64,000 nt of DNA. Origin: LMUY01 sp965276785. Lineage in GTDB: Bacteria; Pseudomonadota; Alphaproteobacteria; Acetobacterales; Acetobacteraceae. The notes under the pieces are model-generated. The model saw only the letters and a list, made by a program, of their open reading frames with translations. It was not told the DNA's origin and ran no database searches. Position numbers and translations under genes: made by a program. The stretch spans positions 1,860,001 to 1,924,000 of the forward strand of contig OZ255629.1 of NCBI GenBank assembly GCA_965276785.1, read 5' to 3'. Positions 17,086 to 27,962 of the stretch are shown piece after piece (the stretch's first letter is position 1; every line of letters starts with the position of its first letter).

Positions 17086-18600
17086 ATGACCAAACTTCCC
17101 GCCTGCCTGCCCGCGCTTGCTGTGGCGGGCCTGCTCAGCGCGCCTGTCAATGCCCAAACCACCGCCACCCCGGCCCAGGCGCAAGCCTTGCAGGACCAGA
17201 TCCAGGCGGCCCTGGAGAGCGTGGTCGGGCAGAGCGTGGCGGGAGCCAGCGCCAAGCGGCCCAAACCCTGGGCGCAAGTCAGCGCCGCCGGCGACCACTA
17301 CCAGCTCAGCCTCGCGCTCGCCCCGCTGATCCAGGGCCTGCAGCCCGCCACCGCCGCCTTCACCGCCGAGCTGCGGCCGCTTCCCGCCGGCGGCTGGGCG
17401 GTGGACAACGAGCAATACCCCTCCGAATTCGAGATCATCACCCACCAGCCCACCCCACCGCCTCCCCAGCCCGGCGACAACCGCGCCGGCGACCTGCCCC
17501 GGACGGCCACCTACCAGGTCAAGCTCGGCGCCCAGGACGAGCACGCCACACTGGACCCGGCGAGCCTGGCAGTGTCCAGCAGCAGCGGCACCATCGCTTC
17601 GGCCGACATCGTCAAGACCGGCGGCTTGGGCGCCTCGCTCACCCATCTCGGGCGCATCAGCAACCAGAGCAGCACCCGTCCCAGCACGCCGGGCCATTAC
17701 GACGTGTTGGCCGACGTGGCGGTGGAGGGTTACGCCGCCCAATTCGCCGACCCCGACATGGTACGCAGCGAGGTCAACGCCGAGCGGCTGCACGTGTCCG
17801 CCACCATAACCGGCATTTCGGCGGCGGCGTTGCGTCAGGTGTCCCTGAACCTGTCGCATGCGCCAAGGTTCGGCAGGGCGCCCGCGCTCACGCCGGAGCA
17901 GCGAGCCCAGCTACGCCAATTCTTGCTGGCGGCCCAGGGGCTGCTCACCGGCGCCCAGCTCGATGAGGAAGCCGACGGCCTCAAGTTCGACATCGCCGGG
18001 CATAGCGGCGCGTTGCACAAGATCGAGCTCACCCTCGCCGGCCAGGCGCCGCAGGACATGCTGTCGGCCAGCATGGGCATCACCCTGGAAGGCCTCACGC
18101 TCGACGAACTGCCCTCCGGCTTCGCCGCCTACCTGCCGTCCCGCATCGCCTTCCGCCCGACGGTGTCCAATCTAAGCGTCGCCGACCTGACCAAGCTTGC
18201 CTTGGACGACTTGAACCCGTCGCCCGATCCGGCGCCTGGCCAGCCCACCTTGCCCTTGCCCGATTACCAGGCCCTGTTCAGCCATGGCGGCATCCAGGTC
18301 GGCTTCGACCAGCTGGCGCTCGACCTGGCTGGCGCCCAATTCGCCGGCACCGGGTCGTTCACCCTGACCGGTCCGCAGACGCTCAACGGCGCCGCGCAGA
18401 TCACCGCCCACGGCCTGGACGACCTCGTCGCCCGCCTGCAAGCCGACCCGGCGGCCGCCCAAGCCGCGCCCGCGATCCTGCTGCTGAAAGGCATCGCCAA
18501 GACCACGCCGGACGGCGCCGTATGGCAGGTCACGGTGCAGGACCGCAAAGTCCTGGTCAACGGCCTCGACCTCGGCGCCATGGCCGCCGCGATGAAGTAG
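17086..18600 (+). CDS. Exported DUF2125-like protein
   Basis: A secreted protein of about 504 residues. I use the ATG at 17086 because the signal peptide TKLPACLPALAVAGLLSAPVNA begins there; an ATG at 17059 is also in frame. The overall style, repeated beta-rich segments such as LAGAQFAGTGSFTLTGPQTLNG, and the ending ITAHGLDDLVARLQ, LLLKGIAK, VTVQDRKVLVNGLDLGAM resemble DUF2125 proteins, an alphaproteobacterial periplasmic family of unknown function. The assignment rests on these motifs only. Confidence 0.55.
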   Translation: MTKLPACLPALAVAGLLSAPVNAQTTATPAQAQALQDQIQAALESVVGQSVAGASAKRPKPWAQVSAAGDHYQLSLALAPLIQGLQPATAAFTAELRPLPAGGWAVDNEQYPSEFEIITHQPTPPPPQPGDNRAGDLPRTATYQVKLGAQDEHATLDPASLAVSSSSGTIASADIVKTGGLGASLTHLGRISNQSSTRPSTPGHYDVLADVAVEGYAAQFADPDMVRSEVNAERLHVSATITGISAAALRQVSLNLSHAPRFGRAPALTPEQRAQLRQFLLAAQGLLTGAQLDEEADGLKFDIAGHSGALHKIELTLAGQAPQDMLSASMGITLEGLTLDELPSGFAAYLPSRIAFRPTVSNLSVADLTKLALDDLNPSPDPAPGQPTLPLPDYQALFSHGGIQVGFDQLALDLAGAQFAGTGSFTLTGPQTLNGAAQITAHGLDDLVARLQADPAAAQAAPAILLLKGIAKTTPDGAVWQVTVQDRKVLVNGLDLGAMAAAMK

Positions 18601-18602
18601 GG

Positions 18603-18971
18603 CTACACCGACAGATACGCCGCCAGCATCACCAGCCCCGCGACCCCCAACGTGGCATGCAGGCCCAGCACCAGCATCGCCGGCATTTGCCGCCGCAGCC
18701 GGCCGATGAGCAGCAGAACGCCCAACGCCAGGCCGCCCGCCACCAGCCCTGCCGCCGCGGGCCCGAACGAGCTGGCTCCCTGCGCCACCCCCCGCACCGG
18801 CCCAGCCGCCACCCCCGCGACCAGCAACCCGAACCCCGCCGCCCCCGCCGCGCCATGCACCGCCCCGGGCCACCACACCCGCGCCCGCGACGGCGCGGTG
18901 TTGCTGAGCAGGATGAGCCCCAAGCCGCCCAGCACGGCGGCCGACAGCAGATAGGCCGCCCAAATTAGCAT
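18603..18971 (-). CDS. Small four-helix membrane protein, unrecognised family
   Basis: 122 residues with four hydrophobic segments of about 20 residues (LIWAAYLLSAAVLGGLGLILL; VHGAAGAAGFGLLVAGVAAG; AAGLVAGGLALGVLLLIG; MLVLGLHATLGVAGLVMLAAYLSV) and a short basic loop RLRRQ. No function recognised. It is convergent with the DUF2125-like gene two bases away and begins at the border of a repeat-rich spacer. Confidence 0.6.
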   Translation of the reverse strand: MLIWAAYLLSAAVLGGLGLILLSNTAPSRARVWWPGAVHGAAGAAGFGLLVAGVAAGPVRGVAQGASSFGPAAAGLVAGGLALGVLLLIGRLRRQMPAMLVLGLHATLGVAGLVMLAAYLSV

Positions 18972-19464
18972 CGGCAGCAGCAGCTTGTACCGTCATGGCC
19001 GGACTTGATCCGGCCATCCACGGCGCCCCGGCGCCGCCGGCCCGACGCGTGGAGCACGCAGGGGCGCAAAATTTGGCGCGGCGTCATCAGCCGGACCGCG
19101 TGGATGCCCCATGTCGAGCACACGGCTGTCCGGTTCGTCGAAAGTGACAGAAGACAATGCTTTACCGTCATGCCCGGACTTGATCCGGGCATCCACGACG
19201 TTCCAGCATCACCGGCCCATCCCGTGGAGAGGCAGTCCTCGCCAAGAACCGAACGACGTCATCAGCCAAACCCCGTGGATCCCTCCGCAGCCATTCCACG
19301 GGCGTTACCCGCGGAACCTTTGGCTGCTCCGCCCGTGTCAAGCACGGGCATGACGATAAAGTTTACTTCCTCGTCGACAATAACCCGAACCGGACAGCCC
19401 CATGTCGAGCACGGGCATGACGGCAAGCTTGCGGGCATAACCGCCACCGGCAGCCCGCAACCCC
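18972..19464. repeat. Intergenic region with two full and several partial palindromic (REP-like) repeats
   Basis: There is no gene in this ~490-base spacer. It holds two palindromes of the same family: 18991-19023, with core GGCCGGACTTGATCCGGCC and tail ATCCACGG, and 19166-19197, with core GCCCGGACTTGATCCGGGC and tail ATCCACG. Partial or inverted pieces such as GAGCACGGGCATGACG lie near 19109, 19340 and 19405. Each core can fold into a strong hairpin. They resemble the extragenic palindromes scattered through alphaproteobacterial genomes, and copies recur at 43.9 kb and 46.9-47.9 kb. Confidence 0.8.
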
Positions 19465-22898
<3,434 letters not shown>

Positions 22899-22902
<4 letters not shown>

Positions 22903-23156
22903 TGTCCCACCGCCTCCCGCATGGCGTGGAGCAGCGGTGCGTGCGGCCCGGGCGGGATCGGGAGGCGGCCCATGAGCCAATCGGCCAGGTCCACGTCCGG
23001 CAGGTCCATCATGGCCTCGATGGCATCGAGTTCGCTCTCGGTGAAGGTTGTGAGCCTCGGCGACACGTAACCGCCCACCAGGCGGTCGGTTTCTTGCGTG
23101 CCGCGATGGGTGGCGCGGAACAGGATGCGCCGGCGGCGCGGGTCGGGTTCGGTCAT
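22899..23156 (-). CDS. sdhE: FAD assembly factor SdhE
   Basis: A small cytosolic protein that helps attach FAD covalently to the succinate dehydrogenase flavoprotein. 85 residues from ATG 23156; an upstream in-frame start at 23186 would add ten residues. Family features: RRRRILFRATHRGTQETDRLVGGYV, where the RG(x)xExD patch contacts FAD/SdhA and reads RGTQETD here, then LTTFTESELDAIEAMMDLPDVDLADWLMG. The sdhE-mfd order is common in alphaproteobacteria. Confidence 0.93.
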
Positions 23157-23366
23157 TGCGGGTGCATATAGCGGTGGAGCGGCCATGTGTCAGCGGGTTG
23201 CCCGCCTGTCCGCGACCGTCCGGCCTGCCCTCTTAGGACCGTTCTGGGGGCGGTTCCAATCTTTGCTCACGATTCCCGGCTGAGCCCAGACTCACAGTCC
23301 GCTGTCTGGAGCAACACCGCGTCAATACGATCTAGCTTTCCCGGCACATGCTTCGTATAGACTTTT
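23157..23366. other. Spacer between sdhE and brnT
   Basis: About 210 bases with no recognised gene. The last ~50 bases before brnT (GTCAATACGATCTAGC, then CTTCGTATAGACTTTTG) are less GC-rich and probably hold the brnTA promoter. No operator palindrome was assigned. Confidence 0.4.
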
Positions 23367-23636
23367 GTGATTCCCAACACGTGGACTCCGGCCAAGAATG
23401 CCAGCAACCTCATCAAGCACGATGTGGCGTTCGAGGCGGCGGGTGCGTTCGATTGGGCCAACGCCCTGGTCACGGCGGATGTGCGATTTGCCTACCCAGA
23501 GCCTCGTATGGCGGCGCTCGGCATGATCGGCGACCGATTGCACGCCTTGGTGTTTACGGTTGAGCGCCGCACCACGCACATCATAAGCCTGCGCAAGGCT
23601 AATCAGAAAGAGTTCGATCGCTATGCCGCGTCCTAA
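23367..23636 (+). CDS. brnT: BrnT-family ribonuclease toxin
   Basis: Toxin half of a type II toxin-antitoxin pair; BrnT proteins are RelE-fold RNases that block translation. 89 residues from a GTG start. Family pattern: WTPAKNASNLIKHDVAFEAAGAFDW, then ADVRFAYPEPRMAALGMIGDRLHALVFT and the closing HIISLRKANQKEFDRY, which is the conserved IISLRKANKREVxxY end. It overlaps the antitoxin gene by 14 bases, the usual arrangement with toxin first. Confidence 0.9.
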   Translation: MIPNTWTPAKNASNLIKHDVAFEAAGAFDWANALVTADVRFAYPEPRMAALGMIGDRLHALVFTVERRTTHIISLRKANQKEFDRYAAS

Positions 23637-23916
23637 GCACATGGTGCGCCCAACCGACGAGGAAGAAATCGCCATCCAGGCGGGCATCGCAGCTGATCCC
23701 GATAATCCGGAGTGGACCGACGACATGTTCGCGCGGGCGCGGCCGGCCTCGGAGATGGTGCCGCACCTGGTGCCGCGTCGGGGCAAGCAGCGCACACCGA
23801 CGAAACAGATGGTCTCGATCCGGCTTGACCAAGACCTTTTGCTGAAGCTGCGCCAGAGCGGGCGCGGCTGGCAGGCGCGCGTGAACGACCTGCTGCGCAA
23901 AGCGACGTTGCCATGA
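23623..23916 (+). CDS. brnA: BrnA-family antitoxin
   Basis: 97-residue partner of BrnT. The N-terminal part (TDEEEIAIQAGIAADPDNPEWTDD) matches the BrnA start, and the C-terminal half (TPTKQMVSIRLDQDLLLKLRQSGRGWQARVNDLLRKA) is a ribbon-helix-helix DNA-binding domain that should also repress the operon. Immediately downstream lies a decayed Tn3 transposase on the other strand, which may be how the pair arrived. Confidence 0.9.
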   Translation: MPRPKHMVRPTDEEEIAIQAGIAADPDNPEWTDDMFARARPASEMVPHLVPRRGKQRTPTKQMVSIRLDQDLLLKLRQSGRGWQARVNDLLRKATLP

Positions 23917-23929
23917 CGGGGTCCGGTAG

Positions 23930-24200
23930 CAACGCAACCGGAAGTTCGACAGCTTTCATCCTCGGTATCGGTGTTCCGAGCATCGCGCAGCGGCCTGAGT
24001 TCGCCGCGGGCGATCTGGTCGGGCAAGATGAACACGTAGCAGCCCAGCATGTTGATGTGGTCGAAGCCGAGCGGCGATAACCGGGCTACGTCCTCGTCGC
24101 GCACATCGAAGCCCTCGGCGCGGAGTTGGTTTAGCAACGCGTCCATGTAGATTGTGTTCCACAGCACGATGACGTTCACCACAGAGCCGCGCAGAGACTG
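23930..24200 (-). pseudogene. tnpA: Tn3-family transposase, C-terminal remnant
   Basis: The minus-strand frame from about 24200 reads GSVVNVIVLWNTIYMDALL, then NQLRAEGFDVRDEDVARLSPLGFDHINMLG and ARGELRPLRDA, the highly conserved C-terminal end of Tn3-family DDE transposases. The upstream ~850 residues are missing; the sequence beyond ~24230 no longer matches. The reading frame runs on past the normal end without a stop, and a GGGGTC stretch at 23918-23923 resembles the outer bases of Tn3 inverted repeats. Not functional. Confidence 0.8.
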
Positions 24201-24273
24201 GCAGCGACGTCGCCGGTTGGTTTGGCGGGCGGGCCGGGCGCGCGGTTCGGGTATGGAGTCGTTTGGCGGACAG

Positions 24274-25176
24274 CTACGCTGTAAGTGGCTGTCGCAGCAG
24301 GTCGAGAAAGGCAGTGAACACCGGCCGCGGATGCTGACGCGACGGGTAGTACAGGAAATAGCCCGGGAAGGGCGGCAGCCAGCCGGCGAGAAGCGGGGTC
24401 AATGCACCGCGGCCGACGTGAGGCGCTGCCTCGTTCTCAAGGACGTATGCGACCCCGAGACCATCGAGTGCGCAATCCAGCATCAGCGCGGGATCGTTAA
24501 AGGTGAGCGGCCCCGGCACGCGAACCTCAAACGGGCTGCCGTCCTCCTCGAACTCCCAGGCGTAGATCGTGCCAGCTGCCGTCATCCGGTAGTTGATGCA
24601 GCGATGCTTTGTCAGCTCTCTAGGGTTCTTGGGGGTGCCGTGCCGGGACAGATAGGCCGGCGACGCCACGACGGCCATACGCAGGTCCGGTCCGACTTTC
24701 GCCGCAACCATGTCCTGCTCGATCTTCTCGCCGAGCCTGATCCCGCCGTCGAACTGGTCAGCGATGATATCGCGGAACCCGTATTCGATCAGCACCTCGA
24801 CCGTCGCGTCTGGATGGGCAGCCGTGAAAGCTGGAAGCACCGGACGTATGACCATGTCGTAGGCTTGGCGCGTCGCGGTCAGCCGCAGCGCTCCCGACAC
24901 GCTGTCCCGTGCCCGATGGAGGGCGTCCAACGCCCCGCTGATGCTGCGAAGCACCGGGTCCAGCGTCGCCAACAGCGCCTCTCCCGTCTCGCTGGCTGCC
25001 ACGCTTCGGCTGTTACGTTGAAGCAGGCGGGCGCCGAGCTGCCGTTCCAACCGCTTGATTGTGTGACTAAGGTTGGAGGTTGAGGTGTCGAGTTCGACTG
25101 CAGCGCGCCTGAAGCTGCGCAGGCGCGCAACGCAGGCAAATGCAGCAAGGTCGTCCAGGCTTGCTTGCGTCACCAT
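24274..25176 (-). CDS. LysR-family transcriptional regulator
   Basis: 300 residues. The DNA-binding domain is at residues 1-60 (SLDDLAAFACVARLRSFRRAAVELDTSTSNLSHTIKRLERQLGARLLQRNSRS), followed by the substrate-binding domain (GALRLTATRQAYDMVI onward, ending FTAFLDLLRQPLTA). It belongs to the large CrgA-like group. It is divergent from the SDR at 25274 with about 97 bases between the starts, and most likely regulates it. Confidence 0.9.
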   Translation of the reverse strand: MVTQASLDDLAAFACVARLRSFRRAAVELDTSTSNLSHTIKRLERQLGARLLQRNSRSVAASETGEALLATLDPVLRSISGALDALHRARDSVSGALRLTATRQAYDMVIRPVLPAFTAAHPDATVEVLIEYGFRDIIADQFDGGIRLGEKIEQDMVAAKVGPDLRMAVVASPAYLSRHGTPKNPRELTKHRCINYRMTAAGTIYAWEFEEDGSPFEVRVPGPLTFNDPALMLDCALDGLGVAYVLENEAAPHVGRGALTPLLAGWLPPFPGYFLYYPSRQHPRPVFTAFLDLLRQPLTA

Positions 25177-25273
25177 CTCATCTCATTCAACGGTCCATCC
25201 GATATACCGCGGCTTATCGCACGCTCGTCCGACCGCCAACTGTGGCCCATCCAATGAGACGAGAGGTTGAGCG

Positions 25274-26113
25274 ATGATCGACAAGAGCGCCGTATGGTTC
25301 ATCACTGGATGTTCGAAGGGTCTGGGCCGAGCACTGGCCCATCAGGCGCTGGCATCCGGCTACCGGGTGGTCGCAACCGCGCGCCGGCCTTCGGATCTGA
25401 ATGACCTCGTGAAGGAACACGGTGAGACCGCCCTTGCGGTCGCGCTTGATGTCACCGATCCCAGCCAGATCAAAGCAGCAATTGTCAAAGCGCAACAGCG
25501 GTTCGGCCGCATCGACGTGCTCGTCAACAACGCCGGATACGGCTATTTCGCAGCGATCGAAGAGGGCGAGGATGCGGAATTCCGGGCCATGTTCGAGGCG
25601 GACGTGTTCGGCCCGGTCAACCTCATCAAGGCCGTGCTCCCAGGCATGCGCGCCCGCCGTCAGGGCCACATCGTCAACATCAGCTCGGTCGGCGGCTACG
25701 TGACCTTCCCGGCGGTCGGCTACTATCACATGGCCAAGTTCGCGATTGAAGCGTTGTCGGACGTGCTGGCCAAGGAACTCGCCCCGTTCACCATCGGCAG
25801 CACAGTCGTGGCACCTGGCGCATTCCGGACCGACTTCCGTGGCGCGTCCGGCAAGCAATCCGCCGCCCGTATCGAGGATTATGCTGACACCGCCGGGACG
25901 GCGCGCGACCGGGTACTGGCCGGCCACGGCACGCAACGGGGAGACCCGATGCGCGGCGCGCGGGCGATCATCACCGCCGTCCAGGCAGAGCACCCACCTG
26001 TTCATCTGATCATCGGGGGCGATGCCCTCGACCAGGTTCGGCAGAAGATCACCGACTTGCAGCGCGATTTCGACAGCTGGGAGGCCCTGACCCGCGGCAC
26101 GGATTTCCAATAG
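25274..26113 (+). CDS. Short-chain dehydrogenase/reductase
   Basis: 279 residues. Cofactor motif TGCSKGLG at residues ~11-18, VLVNNAGYGYFAAIEE, catalytic Ser in IVNISSVGGYVTFPAVGYY and YHMAK for YxxxK. The overall pattern matches the SDR group often annotated oxidoreductase/short-chain dehydrogenase next to LysR regulators. The ATG follows GAGAGGTTGAGCG. Probable NADP-dependent reduction of an unknown carbonyl; the LysR gene is divergent upstream and the aldo/keto reductase is convergent downstream. Confidence 0.88.
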   Translation: MIDKSAVWFITGCSKGLGRALAHQALASGYRVVATARRPSDLNDLVKEHGETALAVALDVTDPSQIKAAIVKAQQRFGRIDVLVNNAGYGYFAAIEEGEDAEFRAMFEADVFGPVNLIKAVLPGMRARRQGHIVNISSVGGYVTFPAVGYYHMAKFAIEALSDVLAKELAPFTIGSTVVAPGAFRTDFRGASGKQSAARIEDYADTAGTARDRVLAGHGTQRGDPMRGARAIITAVQAEHPPVHLIIGGDALDQVRQKITDLQRDFDSWEALTRGTDFQ

Positions 26114-26138
26114 GCCGGACTAGAAGGCGCTCGTCCGC

Positions 26139-27215
26139 CTATTCGCCCCACCCGGTCACGTCGTTCCCGCCGAAGACCATGCGGCGGATCATCGGCGAGG
26201 TCAGCCCCGCGCTGAACCCCGGTGCGGGTGCGCTGATTTCGTTGAGGCGAGCCATCTGCTCATCGCTCAGCGTGATTTCGGAGGCCGCGATGTTGCTTTC
26301 GAGCTGGGTCAGCTTGCTCGCGCCGATGATGGTCGAGCTGATGCCGGGGCGCGCCATGACCCAGGCCAGCGCCACCTGCGCCGGCGGGCGGTCCAGTTCG
26401 GCGGCAACTGACTTCAGCACGTCCAGCACACCCCAGTTTCGGTTGACGAACTTGCTGTTGCCGAACGGGTTGGGACCGCTCAGCCGGCCGGAGTTGCTGG
26501 TATCGTCGCGCCGGTATTTTCCAGTCAGGAAGCCCCCCGCCAGGGGGCTCCAGGCCATCACGCCCAGGCCGCAATCGCGCGCGGCAGCAATGTGCTCGCC
26601 CTCGACATCGCGCGCGACGAGGGAGTACTCGACCTGGATCGCAATCGGGCCGGGGGTGCGCCGCTCGGCGGCGATGGTGGCGGCTTTCGTCGCCACCCAG
26701 GCCGGCATGTCGGAGAGGGCGTAGTAGCGGATCTTGCCCGCCCGGACGAGATCGCCCAGGGTTTGCACGATCTCCTCGACTGGCGTCACACCGTCCCAGA
26801 TGTGCATCCAATACAGGTCGAGGTAGTCGGTGCCGAGCCGCCTCAGCGAGGCATCCAGCGCACGATGGATGTTCTTGGCACCCGCGCCGCCCGCATTCGG
26901 GTTGCCGCCGCCGCCCTGCGTCGGGGCGAGCGGGCTGGCCGAGCCGTTGAAGGCGAACTTGGTCGCCAGCACCACCTCGTCCCGTGAGCCGGTCTCCTTG
27001 ATGAACTGGCCGACCAGGGTTTCGCTCCCGCCGCCCGAATAGATGTCGGCCGTGTCGATGAAATTGCCGCCGGCCCCGCGATAGGCATCGAAGATCGCGC
27101 GCGAGGTTGCGTCGTCGGCATTCCATCCACCCGGGCCGAAGGTCATCGTTCCGAGCGCAATCGGGCTGACCACCAGACCAGAGCGGCCGAGGGTGCGAAA
27201 CTTTGTCAGTGACAT
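26139..27215 (-). CDS. Aldo/keto reductase
   Basis: A 358-residue TIM-barrel NADPH-dependent carbonyl reductase. The catalytic tetrad is visible: Asp and Tyr in FIDTADIYSGGGSETLVG, Lys in VVLATKFAF, His in LDLYWMHIWDG. The C-terminal cofactor region reads ALAWVMARPGISSTIIGASKLTQLESN. Length and the insert GGGGNPNAGGAGAKNIHRAL match the AKR branch similar to YajO/Tas-type proteins. It is divergent from a TetR regulator, with paired operators between them. Confidence 0.92.
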   Translation of the reverse strand: MSLTKFRTLGRSGLVVSPIALGTMTFGPGGWNADDATSRAIFDAYRGAGGNFIDTADIYSGGGSETLVGQFIKETGSRDEVVLATKFAFNGSASPLAPTQGGGGNPNAGGAGAKNIHRALDASLRRLGTDYLDLYWMHIWDGVTPVEEIVQTLGDLVRAGKIRYYALSDMPAWVATKAATIAAERRTPGPIAIQVEYSLVARDVEGEHIAAARDCGLGVMAWSPLAGGFLTGKYRRDDTSNSGRLSGPNPFGNSKFVNRNWGVLDVLKSVAAELDRPPAQVALAWVMARPGISSTIIGASKLTQLESNIAASEITLSDEQMARLNEISAPAPGFSAGLTSPMIRRMVFGGNDVTGWGE

Positions 27216-27226
27216 TCGGTTTCCAA

Positions 27227-27308
27227 ACTTCCATAATGGACGCTACGGAATTGATGGCCCCGTGCCTCCATCGTGTCAACCGGTTCCCTAGTGGTCATTA
27301 TGGAAGTT
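27227..27308. promoter_or_regulatory. Paired inverted operator sites between aldo/keto reductase and TetR genes
   Basis: AACTTCCATAATG at 27227-27239 is repeated exactly in inverted orientation as CATTATGGAAGTT at 27296-27308. Each copy is itself a small palindrome (CCAT, A, ATGG in the first; CAT, T, ATG in the second). The second copy covers the start codon of the TetR gene at 27300. This is the expected layout of a TetR repressor controlling itself and the divergent reductase. Confidence 0.6.
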
Positions 27309-27929
27309 CTGGTGCATCCCCTTCGCCGAACTGGCAGGCCACTCTCTTTCGACCGGGACGCAGCACTCCGGCAGGCCATGCTGGCCTTTTGGCGCCATGG
27401 CTACGAGACCACCTCGGTCGCCGAACTGACCGCCGCGATGGGGATTACAGCTCCCAGCCTCTACACCGCTTTCGGGGACAAGAAGCAGCTGTTCCTCCAA
27501 GCCATGCGGCTTTACGCGGGAGACCCGGAGGACATGGCACGAGCGATCTGCGATGCGCCGACGGCCTACCACGCTGCCCGCGACCTGATGACCGCCGCCG
27601 CGGCGACTTACACCGGCGAGGCCACCCCTAGAGGATGCCTGCTCGCCAGCGCGACCGCGAGCGGCTCGGCGGCCTCCGCCGATGTGCAGGAGGCCGTGGC
27701 CGACATGCGTCGCGGCATTGAGAGCCGCCTCCGGACGCGGATCGAACGCGATGTGGACACTGGGGTATTGCCCGCCGGAACGCCAGCCGCAGCCCTCGCA
27801 GGGCAAGTGCTCGCGCTCACCCAGGGCATGTCCGTGCTTGCGCGGGACGGCGCAACCCGGATGTCGCTGCTTGCCATTGTAGAGGCTGCTCTGCGCTCTT
27901 GGCCGCCTGCGGAACCGTCCAAGTCCTGA
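27300..27929 (+). CDS. TetR/AcrR-family transcriptional regulator
   Basis: About 209 residues from ATG 27300; a GTG at 27273 is also open. N-terminal helix-turn-helix: ALRQAMLAFWRHGYETTSVAELTAAMGITAPSLYTAFGDKKQLF, the pattern of the AcrR/YcdC-like group with the SLYTAFGDK signature. The C-terminal ligand domain includes RGCLLASATASGSAASADVQ. Likely repressor of the divergent aldo/keto reductase. cas3 starts 33 bases after its stop, but that proximity is probably not functional. Confidence 0.9.
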   Translation: MEVLVHPLRRTGRPLSFDRDAALRQAMLAFWRHGYETTSVAELTAAMGITAPSLYTAFGDKKQLFLQAMRLYAGDPEDMARAICDAPTAYHAARDLMTAAAATYTGEATPRGCLLASATASGSAASADVQEAVADMRRGIESRLRTRIERDVDTGVLPAGTPAAALAGQVLALTQGMSVLARDGATRMSLLAIVEAALRSWPPAEPSKS

Positions 27930-27962
27930 CCGTATCCTGTTACGTCTGGTAGTTACCGTCGC

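Noticed and set aside
15405..17264. A 619-codon minus-strand open frame
   Set aside because: Only its last 242 codons (from ATG 16133) show a protein family; the upstream part reads across the SDR gene in another frame.
23918..23955. A complete Tn3 terminal inverted repeat
   Set aside because: Only the outer GGGGTC fits; the inner bases and a partner end could not be identified.
23322..24182. A 286-codon minus-strand gene
   Set aside because: The first ~75 residues are Tn3 transposase sequence, the rest is antisense to brnTA; annotated as a transposase remnant instead.
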